Shown in pieces: positions 1 through 11,576 of a stretch of 64,000 bases of DNA; the first letter of the stretch is position 1, and every line of letters begins with the position of its first letter. Where the stretch lies: the NCBI GenBank assembly GCA_051294375.1, contig CM119265.1, positions 9,496,339 to 9,560,338 of the forward strand. Direction: 5' to 3'. The notes under the pieces are model-generated. The model was not told where the DNA came from. It saw nothing but the letters and a program-made list of their open reading frames with translations, and ran no database searches. Origin of the DNA: Paraspadella gotoi (lineage: Eukaryota; Chaetognatha). Both the position numbers and the translations under genes were made by a program.

Positions 1-57
1 AAGAAAGAAAGAAAGAGAGAAAAAAAATAAACAAAGAAATTGAGAAAATAAAAAAAT

Positions 58-137
<80 letters not shown>

Positions 138-140
138 AAT
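1..140. repeat. GAAA microsatellite
   Basis: The window opens in an (AAAG/GAAA)n simple repeat, almost uninterrupted from about 58 to 138. It lies in the intron just before the first visible exon of the plus-strand gene starting at 163. Confidence 0.95.
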
Positions 141-162
141 AATTTTGAAGTGATCCTCTTAG

Positions 163-3100
163 TGGCAACGCCCCCTGCGTGACTGGCTACGCGGCCAAGA
201 AAGAAGGTCTTGGAATCGGCGGACCCAATCAGATCCTGGTCACTGGATCTGGCAAAGAGGATCAGGCCAAATTGCTCGATGTCCAGGCAGCCAACGGTGG
301 CGCCGTCATTTCTCAGGTGGGAGTTGAAAAAAATTACAAAAATAGTATACTTAAAAATAATATTTTTGTATTTATTTTAATACTAAAAATTCTCTAAATC
401 TATTGAAGGTGCAACAGTATACGGATAACTTTGTGTTGCAGTAATTTGGCCCATTTTCGCGCTGCTTAGATGCGTCTCGTTAAGCGAACATTGTTTGTTC
501 GTATTTTCATGAGTCGCGAACGCTTTAACTGTCAATCTACTAACCAAGAATTTGGTTTTTAATGTATTAAGTTCTCAATATTTATTTAACACTTTTAGTA
601 TTATTTTGGCGGCGATAACGACGAATTATTGAAATGGAATTTGAATATGAATATTTGTTCATAAACATTCGTACCCAAAATCGTTATTATCGCCCCAAAC
701 ATTTATTCAATTCACACTTAGTGATCTTTAATTTATTTCCCTTTTGTTTTTTTTCCACGACTTTTTTTTTGAAAACAAACAAACAAACATTTTATCTTTC
801 GTTCCTTCGCCATTTTTTTCGTCTTAGACGAGAAACGTGGAGAACGTAAACGTTTACAACGAGACGAACGTTAATATAAGTAACATAAAGAAAACCAACG
901 TAAACATTGAGGAACAGGAATTGATTCAGGTACAACTTTAGTTATTTCTCGCGCTCCTCATATAAATATTAAAAATCGGATTTTCTTTTTTTCACTTTAG
1001 TTTGATAGAATNNNNNNNNNNNNNNNNNNNNNNNNNNNNNNNNNNNNNNNNNNNNNNNNNNNNNNNNNNNNNNNNNNNNNNNNNNNNNNNNNNNNNNNNN
1101 NNNNNNNNNNNNNNNNNNNNNNNNNNNNNNNNNNNNNNNNNNNNNNNNNNNNNNNNNNNNNNNNNNNNNNNNNNNNNNNNNNNNNNNNNNNNNNNNNNNN
1201 NNNNNNNNNNNNNNNNNNNNNNNNNNNNNNNNNNNNNNNNNNNNNNNNNNNNNNNNNNNNNNNNNNNNNNNNNNNNNNNNNNNNNNNNNNNNNNNNNNNN
1301 NNNNNNNNNNNNNNNNNNNNNNNNNNNNNNNNNNNNNNNNNNNNNNNNNNNNNNNNNNNNNNNNNNNNNNNNNNNNNNNNNNNNNNNNNNNNNNNNNNNN
1401 NNNNNNNNNNNNNNNNNNNNNNNNNNNNNNNNNNNNNNNNNNNNNNNNNNNNNNNNNNNNNNNNNNNNNNNNNNNNNNNNNNNNNNNNNNNNNNNNNNNN
1501 NNNNNNNNNNNNNNNNNNNNNNNNNNNNNNNNNNNNNNNNNNNNNNNNNNNNNNNNNNNNNNNNNNNNNNNNNNNNNNNNNNNNNNNNNNNNNNNNNNNN
1601 NNNNNNNNNNNNNNNNNNNNNNNNNNNNNNNNNNNNNNNNNNNNNNNNNNNNNNNNNNNNNNNNNNNNNNNNNNNNNNNNNNNNNNNNNNNNNNNNNNNN
1701 NNNNNNNNNNNNNNNCCTAAATTCACTATCTCATGATAATCTTAACAGTTGGGACTCTCTATATTCTTAACTAATGCTTTAACTTAAAGCTTAAGTGAGA
1801 GAAAGAAGAATAAGAAAATGAAAAGAATTTTCGTCTTTGGGAGTTTTCGTCTCAAATTCTTGCTTCTCTCTTTGCAATGAGTTGGGATTAATTCACTGCA
1901 AGAATTCGCTTGTTATTTTTTTTTTTATTGTCTTCTTGATTATAATTTATCTTCTTTCTTTCTTTTCTTTCTTTTCTTTCTTTTCTTTCTTTTCTTTCTT
2001 TTCTTTCTTTTCTTTCTATGTTTCTTACTTTCTTTCTTTTTTTTTCTTTTTCTTTCTTTTTCTTCCTTTTTCTTCCTTTCCTTTTCTTTCTTTCTTTTTC
2101 TTTCTTTCTTTCCTATTTTTCATGTTTTCTTTCTTCGTATTTCTCTCTTTCTCTCGCACGGATTGTCAAAGTACATCTCCTAATAATTATCAGTTCTCCC
2201 GCAATATTTTTCACTGAAATCGATTTCCTTCTCCCGTTTTCACTAAAGATCAGTTCACATTCGATGAGTCAATCGAATCACACGACGTCGTCGACTGTTT
2301 CGTCGACTTCTCATTCAGCTTCGACGAAACAGAGTTTCTTCAGTGAATCGTCGTCGTCGTCGTCGTCGTCGTCGACCGTGACGAAGGCCGTGAAGAAAGA
2401 GAAGCATCTCATGGAGAGCATCATGGACGAAATGATTCAGGTCCATTTTGCAATGCCACGTCCGTCACGTGCGGTCGCACTGACGCGTCACCGGTCACGC
2501 ACGACGTCGTCACATGTGTTTCTGTGGTCACTCCTCACAGGACGGCGGCCATTTTTGGATAATGGCCTCGTCGGGACTAATTGATCCAAGTGCCAAGCAT
2601 TTATTTCGGCAAACGTCGAAGGGAAAATGACACATTACAAAATTGTTTACACATATTGATTATTGACTGTATATTGAAAGAAAATGACCCTTTGTCCCTT
2701 TCAAATGGTCATTTTGGAGGGAAAAATTTGCCTTTTTCGTCTGGTTTAGCCATTAAGTCTGTTCTGTGTCCTACCTAGGTCATTCTAAATGTGAAAGATT
2801 TCATCCGAAGTACACTGTAGTATATAGTTCATGAACTTTGCGGGTAGTTTTCCTTCATAACATTTCTTTGCCTTGCTTTCTTTAAATATACTGCGGAAAA
2901 GCACGTTGCGTTGAAAATTTGTTAATACAAGTATTGATAAATAATGTTAAAAATATTAGCAGGCAGGAAAATCTCCTTAAAAACGGAATCGACCAACCAA
3001 CTGCTTGCAAGACGAATTTTGAATTGTTGATCTGGGAAGAAGAAGAGCTGGCAAAGTCAAGGTTCAATTGAATGGCATTAAATATTAAATGAAAGTAATT

Positions 3101-6100
3101 GCTTCAGACAGCGGCAAGTGTCTCATTTCATTAATCCCCGTCCCTTACTTTTTCGAACCCAAATGTTATACGAAGCTGAAATGTTAAGGAAACAGTCGTC
3201 TAGATCGATGGAACCAAAAAGGTCACCAACTCCAACTCTAGTCCTCCTCTGTCCTCAAAATCTCAGGTTCTAAATACTCCGGGTCACTTTAGCTTTTAAC
3301 TGGGTCCTTTACTTAATGCATAGTAGACTAACGGGTCATCAAATATGTCATTTGGTCATTTGGTCACTTCATTGATGCAGTAATATATCTTTCTAACACG
3401 ATGGGGATTGTTACAAAGAGTCTGATTTGGGGCAGACGAAGTAACTGTAATTCAGAGCTGTCTTTTCATCAGTCTGTTGGCGCGAAACGTTTTGACATGC
3501 ATAATATCTATTTCTAAATATGGGAAAACTGCTTTCACTTCGTAGATTCGAGAGTTGTTGCATGCTACTGTAGGTGGAATTAGTTTAGGGGAATCAATCA
3601 CGAGGTAAGTTTTGAAGTTGGGACGAATTCTCATTGGGATGTTTCACCTTGACGCGTTCACAGCCTGTTCCTGGAAGGATTTCACAAAAACCAAACTAAC
3701 TTGGATTTAATTCAACAATAAAACTTTTGATTTTAATCAATAAACAATTGTACCAAACCTACAGATTTCCTCCACGAATATCCAAGAGTCATCGAGTTTG
3801 CTACAATCGGACTTTAACATGGCCGTTCACGAAGAGGCCCAAGTTAAGGTTATAAACAGTATATTTCAGAACATAATTGTTTCATTTATCCTCTTTTATT
3901 TCATTTTTCATTCATTTTCTTCACATCAGTCGTCGAAATCGCGAAAGAAAGTTTCCTCCAAATCTTCGGCTATCACACAAAATTCTTCGGCCATCACACA
4001 GAATTCATCATCCATCAGCCAGAATTCTTTGGCCATATCGCAGAATTCCACAGCCGTGTCTCAGAATATTTCGGCCATAACTCAAAATTCTTTGGCCATT
4101 AGTCAAAATACTTTGGACATGACTCAAAATTCCTCGGCCGTTAATCAAAATACTTCAGACATAAGCCATAATTCTTCGAGCGTCTCTAAAAAATCCTCCG
4201 CAATCACTCAGTCAAATTCCGTGGCCTCAACCAATAAAATTATGGCCTCAACTCAAAATAGCTTGGCCTCAACCGAGAATTCCCTGGCCTCAACTCAAAA
4301 TTCTCTGGCCAAATCTGAGTCGGTGGCGCTGAGGTCGAAGAGAAATTCTTCCAAATCTCAGTCGAATTCTGTGGCCGCGAATCACGTGACGAACGGATAC
4401 CCGAGGAACGCCATCTATCATCACCAACAAGTACACAATTGCTCGTTGTCATTGGTATCAAAAATAGATTGGTCGCACCGCAGTAGCGTAGGGAGGGTCA
4501 TACCTATTACATAGTCACTGTGCTAGTACACTGGCAAGATATGAATATACTCCGGCACCTCGGGCGTTGCCTTTCGTCTCTTAGCAACGGATAATGACTT
4601 TTGTAAAGTCATTTTCGTTGGACATTTGTTTGAGGACCTGCATGACGGGAAAAACGGGTAAAAAAAAAATTACGGTTACCAAGAAAAGGTTTGTATTTTT
4701 GAGCCTCAGTTCGGGATTCATTTCTCGGTCGAGACATGTAGCAGAATAATTTAAATTGAAATCTTAATCTAAATTAAAATCCTAATCTAAATTAAGGTTT
4801 CGCCCCTTAATCTTAGGTCTCGTACTTCGCGTTTAGGTTTAGTTCCGCAAAAGCGCGTGAAAAACAGAGTAGATTTTAGAAAACGGCTTTTCAATTCTCA
4901 CGCTTTCGATCTGCATCGCTTGGCGGCAATTTTTCTCTTCTCTCTCCCTTCCTTCTTCTCTCTCTTCTCTCATCTCTCTCTCTCTTCTCTCTCTTCTTCT
5001 CTCTCTCTCTCTCTCTCTCCTCCAGCAACCCGCTTAAAGTTCGTGTTAATAGTAACCGTCATTGTCCATTTGTTTCGTATATTCTTCGTTTCCCCAAACT
5101 CTCGTTCCGCGGCGCTGCAGTCATCGGCGCAGCAGAACGCCGCCGGATTTGCCGGCGTCGGTATGGCCGGCGCCGGTATGGCCGGCGCGGGTTTGGCCGG
5201 CGTCAATCAAAATCTTTTATTGGGCGGCGGCGATATTGGTTCTCAGGTAAAACGCAGTAGAAAACCGAAGATGGCGCCACTTTTTTAAAACCAATCGCTT
5301 TTCTGGTGTTCTTGTTTATGTTTAATTATTTTTTTGTTCTGATTATTTCGCTTTATCTGATTGTATATGATCGAGTCAATGCCACTACGGGAAATCAATA
5401 AAAGTCTAACGCTATTTGTTTTCGCTCGATTTTTCGTGAAACTAAAAAACGGGAATAGAATAGAGACTTTCGATGATGTTTCCCCACTGCCCCCGCCACC
5501 AACACCAAACTTCATTTCCCCCCGTCACCGACCCCTTCCTCCCAATTCGTATTCCTTAGGTGGTTTGTTCCGGGCGAACCCCCCTGCTTACCCCGACCCC
5601 TTCCCCCGACTTTTTGGCGTCGGGAAGAGGGGGTTACGGCGATGGCGCGAGTAGCGTCACCAAGGTCTTTTTTAATTAAGCTTTTTTTTTTAATTTTGAT
5701 CACTGATTTTCAAGCTAATTTTCTCTCTTTAGTTTTTAGTAGAAAACAATTAGAAACTTTTTTTCCCATTATTCGGAATGTGTGCAGAGAAAAAGATTTC
5801 ATTTTCTTTGGTCCTTGAAATTCCCTTTATTCCCTAAATTTCCAAGATTCCAGATTCTTTGAAAAAATTTCGACATTTTTTTTCTTAAAGAAAATAATTG
5901 ACACCCCTCCCTTTCTCTTTCAGCAACCAAAATTTTCATTGGACAATTCTTTTAGCGTAGTAACAAGAGTTCATTAATTTTATATAAATCAATGTCGCAA
6001 AAAATTTTTCGAGATTAAAAAAACATTTCTTTACAGTTAAATGAACACTGAAAGAATTTCGAAAAATTTTTTAAACTTGAAAAAAGAAGCAATTTCCGAA

Positions 6101-7611
6101 TTGACTTCTCCTTTCTATTCGCTCAAACCCGAAAACCCGGTAAAGTCACACAGAAGCGGGACTTTTCCATATATTTTATCGGATAAACTGTCTCTCCCTG
6201 TATTCGGATTGACATGCCAAAACCCGAAAACCCTCTGCCTCGATTTAGACCATAGAATCCCAATTTTCAACCGATTTTATTTGAATTTTTTTATTTTGTT
6301 TCAAATTTTCTTTTTCGTTTCGACTAAACTTGTTACGTTTCTCCCTTCCAATTCCCACCCCAACAAAACAAAAAAACAACATGAAACAAACGAAACAACA
6401 AAAACAAAGTCGATAGAGACTCAGACTGACGACTTTGTGGGACTCGGCGCCGGTCACTCCGCGGGTCTCGGAATGGGCGCCGGACACGGTGCCGGGTACG
6501 GCGCCGGTTTGACGGCGTCGTCGCACTTATTAGGAAGCGGCGCCGGGTCGACTTATTCCGACTCGGCTCATTTTTCGACGATGACTCATCATCATCCCGC
6601 CCACTCCTCGCAGCTCACGGTCATCGTCCCCGGCGAGAATGTCAAGCAGGTCTCTTTTTTTTACCGAAAGTGGGCGTGGTCGTCCCTTCCCCCCGCTGGT
6701 GACGGCAAACGTCGGGGGCTGACGTCAAAAATGAAAAAAAATGGCAAAGTTTGAGGAAGAAATGAGTCGGGTTGTGATCGTGGGAGTTTGTGAGAGTGAG
6801 AGCGGACGATTAGCTCAGAATTCTCTTTTTTTTGGTCTAAAGTTTTGGTGTGTTAAAGATTTTTTTTTTTTACCTCGTTTTTAATTATGGTGAAAGAAAA
6901 AATGCAAAAAAGCGATCAATATCCTAAATAGGTTTCAAGATTAGTCCATGCTTAAACGCGCGTATAAAATCTTTTTTAGCCCTAAAAACTCAAAAGACGC
7001 ATGATGCTAAAATTTCAAAACAGTTTATAGATGAGCTCATCCAATTTAACGATCGCTTTTTTCATTTGGTTTGAACTGATTCCCCTTTTTATTTTTTTAA
7101 ACGTTTCCCCTTTGTTCGTTTTGTCTCTTTTTCCCTTTTTCTCCCACTTCACCTTTCCTGTGTGTAACGATCATTCCATATCCGAATCACATTCTGCCTA
7201 AAATTGACCAAAAACCGTCACCAAATTCCTTTAAATTCTTCGTTACACAGACTCGTGATTTCCAATGTCAATTCAATACCGACGTCGTTGTCGAAAGAAT
7301 CTTTACCGACGTCGAAAAAAGGTTTTTGATGGAATCATAATTTTTAAATTGAATATTTATTCGTTAATTTTCAAAAAGAGCGGTTTACAAATCGTTTTCA
7401 AATTAATTACCGATTCTTTCCAAAACCTCTTCTGGCCGCTATCCACATCATCCACACCGATCCACAACGATCAACGCTACTCACGAAAGCGACTTCCGGT
7501 CTCTGACGTCGCGCTTCGGCGCCACCCACTATTCCACGACGATCTTGGCGCCGCCGCATTCTGGTCACGTGACTCCGTCTGCGTCGCGGTCGGCGTCGCC
7601 GGCGACGCTTT
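163..7611 (+). CDS. Unrecognised low-complexity multi-exon gene, 3' part, cut off by the palindrome
   Basis: I do not recognise this protein. Exons with AG acceptors and GT donors, in a consistent frame, can be read at 163-316, 828-929, 2249-2440, 3765-3848, 3930-4430, 5121-5246, 6410-6649, 7251-7321 and 7490-about 7611 (roughly 530 residues). All but the last junction are phase 0, and most exons end in a CAG/Gln codon, so exons could be skipped or duplicated without frame loss. Content is strongly biased: exon 1 reads like a folded segment (GYAAKKEGLGIGGPNQ), exon 2 is Asn/Val-rich, exon 3 has a poly-Ser tract, exon 5 has twelve heptapeptides of SSAITQN type, exons 6 and 7 are Gly/Ala/Met-rich, and the last is Ser/Thr/Pro-rich. 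No signal peptide, start or stop is visible: the 5' end lies before the window. The 3' end is lost where the inverted repeat begins at about 7,611, inside the last exon. The 704-N gap at 1,012 may hide another exon. A structural or extracellular protein is possible but unproven. Confidence 0.55.
1012..1715. other. Assembly gap (704 N)
   Basis: A run of 704 N lies between the exon ending at 929 and the exon starting at 2249 of the low-complexity gene. Open frames crossing it are artefacts. Confidence 0.99.
1944..2145. repeat. TTTCT pyrimidine tract
   Basis: A long (TTTCT)n/(TTTC)n polypyrimidine tract in the intron before the exon at 2249. Long Phe/Ser reading frames through it are by-products of the repeat. 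Confidence 0.9.
3960..4320 (+). repeat. 21-bp coding tandem repeat (SSAITQN heptapeptides)
   Basis: Within exon 3930-4430, about twelve consecutive 21-bp units encode seven-residue repeats of the form S-S/L-A-I/V-T/S-Q-N. About four units of a related type (NSLASTQ) follow. The DNA units have diverged but the heptad frame is never broken, which suggests selection on the peptide periodicity. Confidence 0.85.
4931..5022. repeat. CT-rich microsatellite
   Basis: A CT/TCTC-rich tract in the intron upstream of the Gly/Ala exon at 5121. It may serve as an extended polypyrimidine tract. Confidence 0.8.
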
Positions 7612-8500
7612 CCGGCGTCGCTGCCACCCTTTTTAACTTCGCAGACGACCCACTCGCTCTCTGTTTCGTCTCTGTCTCAGTCGTAATCGATGACGTCGCT
7701 CTCCGTCCTCGTCTCACCACCGTCGTCGACTGCAGCTCACCACCTTCAGCATGATGAGGATGCGAGATCCTTCGCGGTCTCCCAGGGCGCGATAGTCTTC
7801 TTGTCGCTCGTGATGAAAACCTGAGAGAAGAGAGAGAGAGGAGTCGCCTTTTCATTACTTCGTTGCGTCATCTTTAAAATATATATACAATTATACATGA
7901 ATTAAACGAATGATGGCGTTTTCCATCCTATACGGGTTTTTTTCTTTTGTTAACGAGCTTGTGATTAGCAAAATTTACTTCAGTAATACTAATATCCTAT
8001 TATCAGCTTTTGATGTTCGAAGCGAAACCCTCTTTCACGCACAACCTGGAAAATGTCGACCATGGTGTTGAAGGTGCAGACGAGAGATCCGAGGACAACG
8101 CCAAAGGCGGATGGTCTTGTCTTTGCTTCCGGTCACGATGAATTCGTTGTCGGGAGAGATGGCGCTGCACCACACCTCGTCGTCATGGCCCTGTCATGAG
8201 AAGAGGAAAGGTTAAAAGTCCTTCATTAGATGAACACACCCATGGTCATGATGACAAAACCAAACTTACCTTGAGACTGGTGAGTAGACGTTCACTGTCC
8301 ATGTTCCAACTTTGACGGTGGCGTCGCCACTACCGCTGACAAGGTAGCGCCCATTTTCTGAGAGCATCAGACAAGTCACCGCGCGCTGGAGAATTAAGGA
8401 ATTGGGCTTTGACTAATATGTAGTTTTAATTGTGAAATTGCTTGGAAAATGTAATCCTGATTACAGAATTCGTTTTTATTACGATACCGGTATAACATAA

Positions 8501-8572
8501 GGGGATGTAGCTCAGTGGTAGAGCGCTCGCTTCGCATGTGAGAAGTCCAGGGTTCAATCCCCTGCATCTCCA
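8501..8572 (+). tRNA. tRNA-Ala (CGC), left-arm copy
   Basis: Full 72-nt cloverleaf with a GGGGATG acceptor strand pairing to CATCTCC, including the G3:U70 alanine identity pair. The A box is TAGCTCAGTGG, the anticodon loop TTCGCAT (anticodon CGC) and the B box GGTTCAATCCC. It mirrors the tRNA at 20144-20215 and is the only canonical tRNA copy in the left arm that survived without damage. Confidence 0.75.
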
Positions 8573-8807
8573 GTCTTCTTTATTTTAGTACTGTTATTAT
8601 CAAAGTTGACTTATTTCTTCTTAACTTAAAAAATGAACAGTTACTTTTACATTTTTACTGCGAACGAAGCTTGTTCTATGCGAGAGTTACGGAACATAAG
8701 TGATAAATAAGTACTGATTAATAGGTATTTTTTAGTTAAAGCTTCACTGAAACATATTTGTGGATCCGCGTAAATATTAAATAAATGTTGTTAAATTTTG
8801 TTGGAAC

Positions 8808-8876
8808 GCATGTAGCTCAATGTAGAGCTCTTCCTTCGCGTTCAAGAAGTTTTGGTTCAATCCCCTTTATTTCCAG
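8808..8876 (+). pseudogene. Degenerate tRNA-Ala-like sequence (mirror of 19837-19908)
   Basis: Recognisable TAGCTCA and GGTTCAATCCC boxes, but the acceptor, D and T stems are mismatched and one D-loop base is missing. The right-arm copy is also degenerate, so this tRNA relic was decayed before any duplication or artefact. Confidence 0.6.
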
Positions 8877-9030
8877 AGTCCCATTTTTTAGGTATGAGTA
8901 TATATATATAAAAGTAATTAAAAAGAATATTAAGTAATTGATGGTCAAAGTATTTTTCTTTATAACGACGCATCCATGAAATATGATATGATACGAATGA
9001 TACGATATGATATGATACCGTATAACATAA

Positions 9031-9099
9031 GGGATGTAGCTCAGTGGTAGAGCGCTCGCTTCGCATGTGAGAAGTCCAGGTTCAATCCCCTATCTCCAG
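9031..9099 (+). tRNA. tRNA-Ala (CGC), left-arm copy with deletions
   Basis: Mirror of 19605-19676. Bases are missing in the acceptor and T arms (GGGATG for GGGGATG; CCCCTATCTCC for CCCCTGCATCTCC). The right-arm copy is perfect, so the losses are probably sequencing errors. Confidence 0.5.
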
Positions 9100-9197
9100 T
9101 ATTCTTTATTTTAATATGTTATTATAAGAGTTACATTATTTTATTTTTAATTAAATACTTCTTAAAGATATTTTTAGTTGAAAACTTTAATGAAAGT

Positions 9198-9266
9198 GAT
9201 GTTGCTCAGTGGTAGAGCGTCGCTTCGCATACGAGAAGTCCAGGGTTCAATCCCCAGTATCTCCAA
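9198..9266 (+). pseudogene. tRNA-Ala-like relic (mirror of 19429-19500)
   Basis: Has the CGC anticodon loop and the GGTTCAATCCC B box, but lacks a proper GGGG acceptor 5' end. A base is also missing in GAGCG-TCGC. The right-arm copy lacks the acceptor as well. Confidence 0.5.
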
Positions 9267-9396
9267 TTCTCCACATTATCGGTTATAATTTTTTTAACAA
9301 AAACAATGAGGAAGTTTCCGTCAAACTATACCTAATATTTCGCATTGATTTATAATCATTAAATTATATAGAATAGTAAAATAAATGAGATGAATG

Positions 9397-9466
9397 GGGA
9401 TGTAGCTCAGTGAAGAGCGCTCGCTTTGCATGTGAGAGGTCCCGGGTTCGAACCCCTGCATCTCCA
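9397..9466 (+). tRNA. tRNA-Ala (UGC), left-arm copy with D-loop deletion
   Basis: Mirror of 19225-19296. The anticodon loop TTTGCAT gives anticodon UGC. The D loop reads AGTGAAGAG instead of AGTGGAAGAG, a small deletion absent from the right arm. Confidence 0.55.
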
Positions 9467-9647
9467 CTTCTCCGTATTAAATCGTGGTAGTTAGCCCGTA
9501 AGCTTTTGTTTCATTAATAATATTATTAACATAATATGTTAAGTAATCGAAGAAACAAATTTTCAGGGTTTATATAGATATAATTATATGTACATAACAC
9601 CTGAAAGATTTTATGACCACGCGTCGACACATCCTTGCTGTCATAGG

Positions 9648-9714
9648 GGATATAGCTCAGTGGTAGACGCTCGCTTCCATGCGAGAAGTCCAGGTTCGAA
9701 TCCTGTATTTCCAC
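9648..9714 (+). tRNA. tRNA-Ala, left-arm copy with deletions
   Basis: Mirror of 18967-19038. Bases are missing in the D stem, the anticodon loop (TTCCAT for TTCGCAT) and the T stem, so it could not fold as written. Confidence 0.45.
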
Positions 9715-11336
9715 CAGTCTCCATGCTCTGAATTCTTTTATTTGGATTCTGACCTGATGCGCGACGAAGGAATCGTTGTTCGGCCTCGAAGCCGTGAAGC
9801 CGCTGAGTTGACGAAGGGACCGACCCGATCGATAATTCCAAAGCTTCAACTCTCCGCTCTTGGTGCCAGTCACCGCCTCTGCAAAATGATGCAATGTTTA
9901 GGTATAATTATTTTCATGCAGGCATCACCTCGGCAAAAGTGATAAAAATCGCTGCCTCTGCGATCAAATGGCAAACGAAAATGAATTATGAACCAACGAC
10001 TCACCCGTGTTGTTAAGCAACACGGTGCAGTCAACAGTGAGCGTCCATGTAGACCATTTTAGGCTCCGTGGTTCTGTTGATGTCCTTCTCCAGGAAAAAG
10101 GTATGTAGGTGGCTTCCCCGTCTTCGTATTGGTGTATCCCACGATGGCGCAATCCTGCTGGTAATGGTTGTGGTAATTGATCAAAATGAAACTGTCTTAT
10201 TATAAAGATTCTCCAGATCCTCATTTTAGAACTACCCTTTTCCATCACAATAACCTTTAACCAACCCTCGAACATGATTGGCCCATAGAAATCCAAATCC
10301 GAACCTGATTGGGTGAGAGAGCCAAAAAGTCGACCTTGTCGCAGAAGAGGTTCGCCGATCGACACTTCACTTCTCTCCACGCCTTCATTTGGATCAGATC
10401 CCAGACTACAACGCTGAAAAAAGGAAGCGTGATTTTATCAGAAATCAGTTATTGTTATTGCATATTGACTACATGAGTAAATTGAGTAAAGTCGGTGAGC
10501 TCAATTAAAATTGGTTATTAATTAGAGATTAGTATTCAAATTAGGAGTAGATTGGCTTTGTACAAACCATACTTCAGTATCGCGCTATTTCATAATTTAT
10601 TCAAATATTAATCAATTGATCGATTGAATGGTAAATTTACAGATAGATTCTCCAAATTTCCCCACTATTTCGCCAACCTGATCTCGTTGCCATAGCGATC
10701 GCAACGCGCGAATATCGCCGAGTTTCTGTCTTTAGTCAGGATGCATTTGGAGCAAAGTTCCACCTAAGAGGCGAAAATACAAACACAATGACACGATCGT
10801 GACGAGAATATGCTCGATGAGGGCCGCGTTACCTGGGACATGGTGAGGGATCGCCGGTTCGGAAGTTCCACACTTCGAGCGCCTGGAAGAGTTGACGGTC
10901 GGCTTCGGGAGCGGAGCCTAATTACAGAAGAAGGAGGTTGTTTAATTAATCGACGTAAAAATTTCCCATGTTTTGTTTCAAAGAAAGTTTATATTATCTA
11001 AACTTTTCTTTTTTTTCGTCCTCACCTCGTGCTGCCCCCGGACTCGTAGGCATCGGATATCGACGAGGCCGACCAACAATCGCCTCCGGATGCGAGATGC
11101 AGATTGGAACATCCTTCCGTATCAGATTGCATGCTGTGTACGATTTCGCCCGTCTGAGAAAAATTTCGAAATTAATTATTATACATATTAATCGACAATT
11201 AGTGACGGTTGAAAAACGGAAAACATCCAGTTTTGTCCCAGTAATGTTAAGCGTTCGAATCCTTTGAACGAGTTAGATGTAGAAACAAACTAACTGAAAG
11301 ATTATAAGTTAAAGAAAGGCACATATTCATCGTCAG

Positions 11337-11576
11337 GGGATGTAGCTCAGTGTAGAGCGCTTCCTTTACCTGCTGGCCGATTTAACCTAATGAGTAGGTA
11401 GTTGTCTTCTATCCTAGCATGGCCACTAAGGCACCTATCACTCGCTTATATGCAAAGTTAGCATGTTTAACCACTATCCACAAAGCTCCAAGATTAAATA
11501 AGTACTGTCGAAAAAGTGATATTAACCCAGCAGCTAGTAAAGGATGAGGTCCGGGGGTCGATTCGCCGCATCTCCA
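11337..11576 (+). other. Interrupted tRNA-like gene, left-arm copy
   Basis: Mirror of the interrupted tRNA at 17100-17342, with small indels. See that entry for the structure. Confidence 0.5.

Noticed and set aside
992-1736. Open frames of 244 codons on both strands
   Set aside because: They consist of N from the assembly gap.
1837-2217. Phe/Ser-rich frame that looks like a membrane protein
   Set aside because: It is translation of the TTTCT microsatellite, with no splice or start context.
5361-5703. Pro-rich frame (LPPPPTPNF...) as a further exon of the first gene
   Set aside because: No phase-compatible donor or acceptor pair, and similar frames occur on the other strand.
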